Part shown: piece after piece, positions 1 through 10,600 of the stretch | Position numbering within the stretch: position 1 is the first letter of the stretch | Layout of the letters: each line of letters begins with the position of its first letter | Assembly: GCA_024760905.1 (NCBI GenBank) | Contig: CM045737.1 | Coordinates: forward strand, 16,704,348-16,768,347 | Direction: 5' to 3' | Source of the DNA: Plotosus lineatus | Taxonomy: Eukaryota; Chordata; Actinopteri; Siluriformes; Plotosidae | Length of the DNA stretch: 64,000 nucleotides | The notes under the pieces: model-generated | Databases searched by the model: none | Told to the model about the DNA's origin: nothing | The model's input: only the letters and a program-made list of their open reading frames with translations | Program-made: the position numbers and the translations under genes

Positions 1-828
1 CATTCGGAAATCAAGGTGCCAGAGTCTGGAGGAAGACTGGGGAGAAGGAAATGCCAAAATGCCTGAAGTCCAGTGTCAAGTACCCACAGTCAGTGATGGT
101 CTGGGGTGCCATGTCAGCTGCTGGTGTTGGTCCACTGTCTTCTATCAAGGACAGGGTCAATGCAGCTCGCTATCAGGAGATTTTGGAGCACTTCATGCTT
201 CCATCTGCTGAAAAGCTTTATGGAGATGAAGATTTCATTTTTCAGCACGACCTGGCACCTGCTCACAGTGCCAAAACCACTGCTAAATGGTTTACTGACC
301 ATGGTATTACTGTGCTCAATTGGCCTGCCAACTCTCCTGACCTGAAGCCCCATAGAGAATCTGTGGGATATTGTGAAGAGAAAGTTGAGAGACACCAGAC
401 CCAACACTGTGGATGAGCTTAAGGCCGCTATCGAAGCATCCTGGGCCTCCATAACACCTCAGCAGTGCCACAGGCTGATTGCCTCCATGCCACGCCGCAT
501 TGAAGCAGTCATTTCTGCAAAAGGATTCCCGACCAAGTATTGAGTGCATAACTGAACATAATTATTTGAAGGTTGACTTTTTTGTATTAAAAACACTTTT
601 TTTTTATTGGTCGGATGAAATATGCTAATTTTTTGAGATAGGGATTTTTGGTTTTTCTTTACTTTTTTGCCAAAATGATTAATATTAAAACAATAAAAGG
701 CTTGAACTACTTCAGTTGTATGTAATGAATCTAAAATAGGTGAAAGGCTAATGTTTATCAGTACATTACAGAAAATAATCAACTTTATCACAATATGCGA
801 ATTTTTTGAGAAGGACTAGTATATATAT
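1..828 (+). mobile_element. Tc1-like DNA transposon, 3' part, decayed
   Basis: From 51 the frame reads transposase: VMVWGAMSAAGVGPLSSIKD, IFQHDLAPAHSAKTTAKW and NWPANSPDL, the second catalytic Asp and the SPDLNP block of Tc1 transposases. A frameshift breaks it at about 345. The non-coding end runs to about 825 (cgaattttttgagaaggact), next to a TA-rich tract that fits TA target preference. The 5' part is outside the window. Confidence 0.85.
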
Positions 829-843
829 ATATATATATATATA
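825..843. repeat. AT dinucleotide repeat
   Basis: Short (TA)n run at the outer edge of the Tc1-like element, expected at a TA target site. Confidence 0.8.
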
Positions 844-1755
844 GAATACAACTAAATTGAAAAAGAAGACCAACAACTTTACAGTATCATAGGACTCTGA
901 ATTTATTTTAAACGACATTACTTACTAAAAGTAAGTAAGTAAGCAAGACTCTGAATTTATTTTAAATAAACATCGTCATAATGTCATAATGAACTTATTT
1001 ATTAATAAGAAAAGTACTTCTGACGATCAGTGCTGTCGTGGTTAAAAAATAAGTGTACACGATGGCAGCGAAGCGACCGAGGCACACAGCAGCAGGTGCA
1101 CGGAGCACGGAGCACGGGGGGCGACTTTGGCTTTGAAACTATTTAGCACTTCATCTCCACTTTTTATTTACACAGTCGTGGAAATTTACATTGATCAACT
1201 AGTAGACCAAATTAAGTCAGTACACGCAATTCAGCCACTAACACAAAAAAGTGGGAACATGGGTGCACGACTTCTGGTGCTGCATGGTTTTGCTGATGGC
1301 TTTATAGTTTGATTGATACGGTGTGAGGACCCGACACGCTGCAGCGTTTGTGACAGGAAGCGCATCCCATGTTTTGTCAATCAGCCCGTCTGCGGGTTGA
1401 AATTTTTCCATTTGTGTTTGCTTGCCAGCTGTGCTTGGCTTCGTGCAAATGAGCTGATCAAAAACGAGGGAAATTCATCTCTTTACTCAAAAACAATACG
1501 CGCAGTCTGTGGCTGTTGTTATAATCCAATAAAATTGGTTTCAAGGTATCAGACCCGCCCACATACAGAAAGGATTGGCTCTCCACTTCGCGCCACAGTG
1601 ACGTGGCATTGAAAATAGATGAATACATTAAAATGAGCGAGATTTATTAATCTGTTTTTGTTATATTAAAATGGCTTTTTTTTGTATTTTTATTTAAATG
1701 ACAGTGAAATTATGTATTCGTTATTCTGTTAAGAAAGGCCACCTGATTTATCTGA

Positions 1756-1818
1756 GAGCCAGATACAGTCATTAAAACAGCCACATCTGGCTCGCAAGCC
1801 ATAGGTTCCCGACCCCTG
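1756..1818 (-). mobile_element. hAT-type transposon end
   Basis: On the minus strand it begins CAGGGGTCGGGAACCTATGG, a fish hAT terminus, then GAGCCAGATGTGGCTG. The matching opposite end was not found; 1020-1755 may be its internal part but shows no convincing transposase. Confidence 0.55.
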
Positions 1819-1845
1819 ATATATACTGTGAACCGGTAGGCCTAT

Positions 1846-3010
1846 TCGTAGTGGAAAGGTAGCAAAGCTAAAAGCTTAGGAGCAGGTTTAAGCTGTTTTA
1901 TCATGGTGTGGATGGGAAGAGAAATGGAGTCGGAGTCATCTTGAAGGAGGAGTTTGTCAGGAATGTTCTCGAAGTGAAAAGAGTGTCAGACAGAGTGATG
2001 AGTCTCAAGTTAGAAATTGAAGGTGTAATGCTCAATGTTGTTAGTGCTTATGCCCCACAGGCAGGATGTGAGCTAGAAGAGAAGGAGAGATTCTGGAGTG
2101 AGTTAGATGAAGTGATGCAGAGTACCACCAGAGGTGAAAGAGTGGTCATTGGTGCAGACTTCAATGGACATGTCGGTGCAGGCAACAGAGGGGACGAGGA
2201 AGTGATGGGCAGGTTTGGTATCGAGGACAGGAGCATGAAGGACAGATGTTGATAGATTTTGCAAAAAGGATGGAAATGGCTGTGGTGAATACTTTCTTCC
2301 AGAAGAAACAGGAGCATAGGGTGACTTATAAAAGCGGAGGTAGGAGCACACAGGTAGACTACATCTTGTGCAGGCGATGTAATTTTAGGAAGTCAGTGAC
2401 TGCAAAGTAGTAGCGGGTGAGAGTGTTGCCAAACAGCATAGGATGGTGGTATGCAGGATGACGCTGATGGTGAGGAAGGTGAAGAAGGCAAAGGCAGAGC
2501 AGAAGACAAAGTGGTGGAAGTTGAAAAAGGAAGAGTGTCATGTTGTCTTCAAAGAGGAGTTGAAACAGGCTTTGGGTGGCCAGGAAGTGCTTCCAAATGA
2601 CTGGACAACCACAGCAAATGTGATCAGGGACACAGGTAGGAGAATACTTGGTGTGTGCTCTGGAAGAAAAGTAGATAAGGAGACTTGGTGGTGGAATGAG
2701 GAAGTGCGTGTACGTGTAAGTGTGTACAAAGGAAGAGGTTAGCTAAGAAAAAGTGGGACATAGAGAGGACCGAAGAGAGTAAACAGGAGTACAGGGAGAC
2801 ACAGCGTAAGGCGAAAGTAGCAGTGGCTAAGGCCAAACAGAGGGCGTATGATGACTTGTATGATAGGTTGGACGGTAAAGAGGGAGAAAATGATCTATAC
2901 AGGTTGGCACAGCAGAGAAATAGAGATGGGAAGGACGTGCAGCAAGTTAGATTGATAAAGGACAGAGAGGGAAATGTATTGACTGATGACAGAATTTCCT
3001 CATCACAGGT
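1846..3010 (+). mobile_element. RTE-like LINE fragment, endonuclease part
   Basis: Nearly the same sequence as 49060-50040. Frames contain GVILKEEFVRNVLEVKRVSD and VVIGADFNGHVGAG, an AP-type endonuclease. Both ends are missing, including the 3' end that target-primed insertion would keep, so it was cut down after insertion. Interrupted by frameshifts and stops. Confidence 0.85.
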
Positions 3011-3174
3011 TGTTCCTCAAGTTCAAAATAATTCGAGATGTGCACCAAATCAGATGTGCTCAAGGCTGGTTTCACAATTAAAATAAGATGTTAATTTAAT
3101 ATTCAAGACTCAATGCCAAATGGATTCGATCCCGGACAGCCCAATTTTGTTACGTATGCCAAATGGATTCTATA

Positions 3175-3507
3175 TGGGTCAGCGATGGTCTAGTGGATAG
3201 AGCGCAGGATCGCTGATCCTAAGGTTGGGGGTTCGAGTCCCCACAGTGTTGTCACCCCCCCCCCCCCAGTGCAGCTAACTGGGTTCAAAGGCTGGCCATG
3301 TCTCTCACTGTCTATGGTGAGAGGCATGTAAAAGAACCGTTGCTGACTTTCGTAAAAGGCCGTCAGCGTGTTTCTGTCCCTTGCTAAAGGGTTGTGACAA
3401 GAAGGGCATCCGACATAAAAACCTCTGCCAAATCAAACGTGCGAATCAGATGATTTGCTGTGGCGACTCCCGAGTAAAAGGGAAAAAGCCAAAAGAAAGG
3501 ATTGCCT
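3175..3507 (+). mobile_element. tRNA-derived SINE, family A with LINE-type tail (A2)
   Basis: Pol III A-box-like ggtctagtggatag and B-box ggttcgagtcc open the element. The tail ends gtggcgactcccgagtaaaa plus a gaaag run. It is flanked by the direct repeat aatggattctat (3163-3174 and 3508-3519), its target-site duplication. A 16-base C run lies at 3253-3268. Confidence 0.88.
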
Positions 3508-3759
3508 AATGGATTCTATCTGACGAGCTCCCACTTTGTCACGGACCATCAGCAATGGAATAACAAAGGCTGTTTGTAATATTTTGAACAATTTATACAA
3601 TAAACAATCTATCTATCTATCTAGTGCCCGAGTCGTAGGACGACCATTGGCGACCCGCAATGAAGGATAACTCCCTGGGGCCACACCTAAGGACCGCCAC
3701 TAAATTTTTAACAGGTTAACTTGCAAGATGGAGTCCATGGCTAACGCTGCATTCATGAT

Positions 3760-4120
3760 GCCGCATCAGCAGCGTAAGGACAGGGTGGCTTGATTATGAC
3801 ACAGCTGCTTTTTCAGACAAAGAATCCGCTACCAGTTTGGGAAAGGGTCAATTGTGTCCCTGTGCAATCTGCTGGGAGGTGATTTGCAGAATAGGGGCCA
3901 CGCACTGACTGTTGAACTGCAAGTGTTGGTGGCCCTTTGCTTTTATGCCAGTGGGAGCTTTCTCCAGGTGGTTGGGGACACTGTGGGCTTGGACAAAAGT
4001 ACGACATCGAGAATAGTGAGAGATGTTATAGATGCCTTGGTGAGAAGGACTTTATTTAACGACTTTATTTCTTGGTCGACTGACAATTGCCGACTTCGAC
4101 AAATTGAGGATGGATTCTTA
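3760..4120 (+). pseudogene. PIF/Harbinger transposase relic
   Basis: A frame at 3854-4123 reads [20 protein letters not shown] then [20 protein letters not shown] and [12 protein letters not shown], the helix-turn-helix part of HARBI1-like transposases. Only this piece remains. The catalytic DDE region and the ends were not found. Confidence 0.75.
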
Positions 4121-5189
4121 TAAATATTATTATATTATAGTTCAACCAAAAACATTCTCAAATATATTTCAAACTACATCTGCATGTGCTAAATACATTT
4201 ACAAATTGAGCTAAAGTTATTTATCTATTCAAAGGCACAAACAAATATTAATACATATTTACAGCACAAAGACATACTATTTTATATATTATATTTTTTT
4301 TTAATTTATTATATCTTTATATATGTTATTAAAATATATTTTATAAAATTACTGACCATTAGGCTGCAGATCCAGACTGGATGGCTGATGATTATTTTAT
4401 CCATACATTCTCTGTGCGTCAATGTTTGTGTTCTCACACATGTGCAGGATCCGGAGGCGGGACTAACAAACTGTGCTTTATTCTCACACTCGCACTTTGT
4501 TTGATTGACAGTGTTCAGCTCTTATTGCTTACTGAGAATATTATGTTTGTTGATTGGTCAGCTCGGGCATGCACATGCGCAGTGCCCGTTACACGTTAAC
4601 TTCCGGTTTACTTCCTGACTCTAGTTATGTGGCATTTATCTCCGACTTTCTCTTCAATAACAGTCATTAAGTTTATTTATAAGATTGTGAATACACATAC
4701 AGTAATTTCTTGCCCAGCCTACGCCCTTGATCAGCTGCCTTCTGACGTTTGAGCTGCTGATACCGGGTTGGGTAGAATTCATTGCAGACTTTGCAGATAT
4801 GCAACACCGCAGGTGGTTGGCGAATCGCGCATTGAGATTGAGTTGAGTCTTCAGGCAGTTGATTGGTCAATCTCACACAGACTGACCAATCAACTGCATG
4901 AAGACTCAAATTATTTGCAAAGCAAAGTGAGGTGTGCTGCTGCGGATCTTAAACTGGTGGGTGGAGCTTAACAGCCAATTAATCTACCGAACAAATGTTG
5001 ATCATGTGGCCTCTCCTCGCCTGGAAACCTCTTGGTGAGACACTCTGTTACTAAAATAGCTCTCAATCCCTACTCACTGGGGAATTATACGGTAAACTCT
5101 AGTATATTAAAATGTATTTTATTAAATATAATTTGAGGCCATGGATCAATTTCCTTCACTCTATTCTTACTCATTTGTCAAACCACTAA
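4121..5189. other. A/T-rich sequence with a hairpin; no gene seen
   Basis: Non-coding. 4380-4660 contains a GC-richer stretch (gggcatgcacatgcgcagtg) and 4844-4908 a near-perfect hairpin. It may be the rest of the Harbinger-type element just upstream, but no terminal repeats were identified. Confidence 0.4.
4844..4908. repeat. near-perfect 30-bp inverted repeat with 5-base loop
   Basis: Arms 4844-4873 and 4879-4908 match at 28 of 30 positions around loop cacac. Each arm carries an ATTGGT/ACCAAT box. Confidence 0.85.
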
Positions 5190-5482
5190 GTCCTACAAGG
5201 GTCACAAGGGAGGTTGGTGCCCATCTCAGCAGACACTGGCAAAAGGCGTGTTTGCCAGACCATCATAGGAGCCAACATACAACCAATCACACCTATGGGC
5301 AATTTGGAACTGCTAATTAGCATCATATGCATGTCTTTGGACAGTGGGAGGAAACTGCAGTATGAGGAGGAAACCCAAACATGAATGTGGAGAACATGCA
5401 GAACCCCCTGAACTGAAGAATCGAATCCAGGGCCTTTTTTCTGTAAGGCGGACATTCTAACCACTATACCGCTATGTCATCC
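5190..5482 (-). mobile_element. interspersed repeat family C copy
   Basis: Fish-wide repeat recognised by gcatgtctttggacagtggg, gagaacatgcagaa and a tRNA-like left end on the minus strand. At least ten copies or part-copies occur in this window, in both orientations. Confidence 0.7.
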
Positions 5483-6441
5483 TATCACGCCATTGCCATT
5501 TAATATCTTATAAAGACACTTTTTAGTCCGTCCTATTCCATTTTGAGTCATTTTATACTGTCTCCTTAATTGTACACTTCAAGCTTAAATGCAAAATTAC
5601 TTCCATTTATCCCACAGGTTATCCCTGCGCCTCTCTCTTCTCTTCTGTTATATTCCAGCATGCACAAGGCCCAAACGCATGATATTGATTAGTTAGTGAC
5701 CATCACTTGTACACAGTGCATTACTGGAGACACTGAGACACCCTGACAAAGTGATGACCTCAATTTATTGTGAGCAGTGAGTGATTTCGGTTGCAGGGAT
5801 GGTTCGTGAAAGTTGGTGTGCAAGAACTTTAATGGCCTGACCGCCCATAAACCCTGATCACAGCAAGCCTGGTCACTTGACCTTTTGTGTTTGACCTCAC
5901 ACCTTTTACAAATGAGTATCATAGTCAGGTGATGATATCAGTGAATCATGATGAAGCTATAACACAGACCAACTCAAGCTTCTAGTATTGTTTAGCAACC
6001 TAAAGCTACTTTTATCAGACTGCACTGTAATCCATTTGTCAGTGTTTTTGTAGTTATACGTATTAAAGCGTAAGCTGCTCAGTGATTTTTTTTTATTATT
6101 ATTATTATTATGATGCATTAAGGGTTTTTTAAAGACATAACATCTAATCACTTCATAATTTTACAAATCCTAATTTTGGATGTTTTGCCATTTCAAACCA
6201 TTAAAGAAAAAGCATCCAAGAAAACAAGCACCACAAAAACATTCTGGTCCACAATTATCCTTTAATGGTTATGCAATAAACAATACATTTAGTGTTAAGG
6301 AAATGTCTGTGTATATACTCTGCCGAAATAAATGTACAGTAGAGTACAACCACCACAAAAAGCAAACGTTCATTCTACTGCAAAATGAAATGAAATGAAA
6401 ATATCTGCAGGACAAAGTCAACTTATGAACAGAAAAATGTG
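5483..6441. other. spacer downstream of hif1a, nothing recognised
   Basis: A/T-rich, short frames only, no protein similarity seen on either strand. If SNAPC1 follows hif1a, as in other vertebrates, its exons are not here. Confidence 0.5.
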
Positions 6442-7451
6442 TTTATTAGAGCAGAGTAATGTTCTATATACCATTACACACTTTAATAACTGTTATCAGC
6501 ATTGCATGGTCAAGTTACATTATGCTTCAAAATATTAAAATCTACCCTGCTGGATGACACGGGACAGACATGATGTGAAAAGCAACTATTTTGACAGAAA
6601 AAAGAAAGAAAGAAAAGAAAAAAAGACCGGTAAAAATATAAAAATTGATGCTTCAACACACTTGAAAGAGGACGTGAGAAACGCCATGTTGGAGACTTTT
6701 GCACATTGCTGAAATTTGTATCACAGTTGCAATCTCCTGAATTCCCTTTTACACATTTGCAAGAACAGCTTTTCTCAGTGCACAATGGACTGATGAACTA
6801 GTTTTACTGAGAACCTGTTTTTTTTTTTTGTTTTTTTTTTATTGAAGTATTTCGATAGCAACAATGACAATATGAATATCTGCCATGGAGCCTTTGGATG
6901 GGGAAAATACAGGTAAATGTAACCGTTTTTGTAAGAAAAACCTGCTAAATGAGAAAAGCAACAGAGAAAATGTAATAATCGTTAAAAGTACACATTCATA
7001 AAAAAAAGTTTTATATATTGCATGAGCTGCTGGTATTCTATCTTACGAAAATAGTTTATTGTGCGACTTTAGCTACAATACAAAATGCTTGGGAAGAAGT
7101 GGACAAAAACACAAAGGACACAGAAGGTAAAGGATGAGTGAATATCTGTGTTTAGGGATGTGTGCGTTTCGCATTAAGGCTCTTTACTTTGCTCTTGGTC
7201 AGAATGGAGGTTACACTCCTTTGCAAAGTAGAGACTTCACAAGAGAAAATGTACCTCTAATAATCATTAAAGATTTGGCCTCCAGGCCAGTGCTATGAGG
7301 GATGCTCACTGAGGGTCATGGAATATGTATGGACATGTATGGAGTGGATCGAGACCAGGTGGGGTCGAGAGTTCTACTTTGGAAGGCAAAATGAGGAGGA
7401 CGGGGGGCACACAACAGGATACAGTGTATGGAATTGCTAAGCAAGCTGGAC
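6442..7451 (-). other. hif1a: probable hif1a 3' untranslated region with poly(A) signal
   Basis: About 1 kb of A/T-rich non-repetitive sequence follows the stop codon. An AATAAA on the minus strand (6442-6447) is a plausible poly(A) signal; another sits near 6837. The length fits vertebrate HIF1A 3' UTRs of about 1.2 kb. The end is inferred, not shown. Confidence 0.5.
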
Positions 7452-7606
7452 TCAGTTAACTTGGTCCAAAGCACGCAGCAGCTCCTCGCCTTGCAGCAGG
7501 GGGTGAAGGTCCTGAATAGGAGCGTTGACTTCACAGTCATAGCGTGTCAGTTGTGGTAATCCGCCACTGATCTCGAATGAGCTGCACAGCAAACGACTGG
7601 CCACAT
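7452..7606 (-). CDS. hif1a: hif1a exon 15, C-terminal transactivation domain and stop
   Basis: Coding part 155 bp, residues 730-780. [18 protein letters not shown] contains Asn757, the factor-inhibiting-HIF hydroxylation site that controls p300/CBP binding. The protein ends [12 protein letters not shown] with TGA at 7452-7454, identical in form to the vertebrate C-terminus. Confidence 0.97.
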
Positions 7607-10600
7607 CTTCAGAAGGGTTTAAAAATAAAAACAAACGAACAAAAAAAAAAAAAAAATCCAGACATTTTAAAAACACCTACTAAAAGGCAAACAAGGAATA
7701 GGAGACCTATTACTATTTCGGTGTGAGTATGTGATGGAGGTTGCTCTTACCAGATGGTAGTATAAGAATGGTTTTGTTCCCACCCAGTAAGTTCGAACTT
7801 TTAACCTCCAGCACCTTCGCCCTTTTTCCAGGTTCAACTGTTTCATCCACAGTTTGAAGCAAAGCATCCTGGGATAAAAAGTACATTAGTTAGCTTGCAA
7901 ATGTAAACCACCGTCCAAGTACTTTAAAGAAGGCAGAAGCTATTTTTCTCAGTACAGTGGTACCTTGATTTACAAGTGTCTTTTATAACGAATTTTCCAT
8001 AATACGAGCTTCGATCCCACCAAAAATCTTCCCCATCCAATGAGCAAAATTTTGATTTACGAGCTCTGCTGGGAAAATGGCTTTTCCGGGCTGATTAGCC
8101 TCGTTTTCTTCCGCATATATTCCTCAGCGCTCCGAGAACGCCTTGTGCAGTGCTTCTCAATTATTTTCTGGGACGCCCCCTATAGGAAGAAAAAAAAAAA
8201 AAAAAAAAAAAAAAACATTTCACCCCTCCCAGCGCCCCATGAGCGACTTTAAGTAGTGTTTACAGACGCTCCCTGACCTACGATAATTCATTTTAACATA
8301 TTTTTTTTTGGGGGGGGGGGGGGGGGGGGTCAAATTTTGAGTTTAGCGTGCTCTCTGTAGTACAAGACGTACCTACGCAGTACGCTGACGTAATGATGCA
8401 ATGATGCTGCGTCCATTGTTTACAAATGACAGACTGAACGTGCCCCTCCTTCCCAGTTCACTGTGTGTTACCCTTGTGTTAAGACGTCATCTCTGATTTT
8501 TGTGTTAAACAAATATGGTTGGTCAGAAGCGTAAGCCTAATTTTCCGGCATATGCCGGAATTTCTGGTTTTCCCAAGACTGAGTTAACTATCTGCTCGGA
8601 TCGGCGGAATCTACCATGCATACGCAGTCAAGCAAAGAGAGTTGTAAAATGAATGAAAACCTGAATTCAGAAAAGAAAGAGAACTCTCCGTTCTGCTGGT
8701 GATTCACATCAATGCACGCTGAGTGCTACACAAGTATTCAACGGCGCCCTTGCTCACTTGAAAGACCGGAATGGATCAAATTCGTAAGTCAAGGTACCAA
8801 TCAACTGTGAAATGCAAACATTATCCCTATTTTAATTTTCAATACAACAATAAGCACAAAAGCTTACATTTTAGGATTTGATTATTATCTTTCAAGAATT
8901 TGAACGAGGAAGAATTTTGCACACCACTGACACTACTATTGTATATTTTAACAATTAAAATACTTACAAAGACTTTATGAAACGCAGCTGATAATGAAAC
9001 TATATTTGAACATTCAAAACAACAGATGTAGACTGACCAGTCCGACAGCCTGAGAGAGTGACATAATCTCCAGTTTCCTCTTTCGTTGGGGGTTCTGGAC
9101 ATTTAACACATTTGGAGAAAGCTTCTGTTCTTCCACTTGCGTTCTGGACAGCAGGAGTTAATAGTTATTGTTAATGAATGTAATTACATCTTCACGCATT
9201 CAGCCACAAAAACATTACTGTTCCTGGTAAACATCAAAAATATTGGATGTGAATATGAAATAAAGTAAAATAAATTTAAATTGTTTAGTGTTTGCCGGAT
9301 CATGATTTTGGCAGAATTTTAGCAAGATTTTAAATACAATTTTACTCAGACTGAATTAAAGATTTTTAGTATTATATTGAAAAAATTTAACCAGAAATGT
9401 TCTTTAAAATGGTCCAAACAACAAATGCAGTATTTACAAAGAATTATTTTTTCCTCAATAAATATTGTAAATGTACCTCTTGGCCAATGGGACGTCTGTC
9501 TGTGGGAGGTTTTCAAGTGCTTGGGGCGCCTCGTTGTAGGGTGTGACAAAGACGCTGCTCACCTCTTGCAGCAGGTGGAGGGGAGAAGGGACGCGGGATG
9601 ATGGCTCTGATTTTATGGAGCCACTGGAGCTGGATGGTGAAGATGAACGAGGAGGTGACTGCTGGAAGAGAGAGTTAATATCAGAACCAGTCTGAGGACC
9701 AGAAGAGAGTGGGTCCAGAGGGGAGGGGATATGCAACTGGAAGTCATCATCCATTGGAATATATGGGGCGAGCATCTCCAGGTCAAGATCACCCATTTCC
9801 TTAAAATGCAGAAAAAAAATGAGACACTTTAGATGGTGAAATTTATTTATTTAAGCATTGCATCTACACCAGTAACTGGAAAATGCTTATCATTCTTACA
9901 TGTGTGTTAAAGTGGGAGTTGCCTTCTGTATCTGTAGCAAACATTTTCTCAACCAAGTCCAGTTTAAATTCAGAGCCAATATCTGAATCGACATGAAAGT
10001 AATCTGGTGGACTGTTAGGCTGTAGGGGATAGCAGTTTATTAAAAAAAAAAATTAGGACCACAATAGTCAATGGTATTGCATTCAGCATCAACACCTGAA
10101 CTGAACTGTTCAAACTGTGCCTAAGTAGAGCTGAGAAACATATCACACTCATTACATGAAGTGCTTACCTCTGAGGAGCTGGTGGTGCTGGACGGAGTCC
10201 CGGCAGAGTCTGAGCTGCGGTGTGATGTGGTTGAGAATGAGAAGTCATCTCCCTCAGATTCCATTTTATTCAAAGCTGGAGATGGATCGCTGTTGGCCAG
10301 TGGTGACACAGGCAAAGGCATCTTCTTACTTGTTGAGGGCAGCATGACATCGTTATAGAGGGGCACCTCCTTCAACAGCTGTGTCTCAGAGTCTGAAAAG
10401 CAGTTATCAGTGGGTTTACTACCGTTTTCACTTTTCTGATGGTGGAACTTTAGCTCATAACTTTAAAACATAATTATAACTGAACTTTGGAAACTATCAA
10501 TGATAAACCCAAATCTTCCTACTCATAACTAGAACTTCATCCCGAACTGCTAATACAATCACTCACATCAACTCCAATACTGCAGCTCCTCTTTCTTTGT

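Noticed and set aside
1313..1612. 99-codon Cys-rich plus-strand frame
   Set aside because: Cysteine spacing fits no family I know, and the region appears to be hAT filler.
3178..3245. tRNA gene candidates at SINE heads (also 20107, 29066, 58204 and minus-strand copies)
   Set aside because: A and B boxes are present, but they belong to repeated SINEs with long bodies and no full cloverleaf was made out.
8130..8240. Possible separate hAT end (cagtgcttctcaattatttt)
   Set aside because: Only a short resemblance, no partner end or duplication, and it lies within the pogo-like element.
9377..9601. Plus-strand frame over exon 12 of hif1a
   Set aside because: Antisense shadow of the coding exon.
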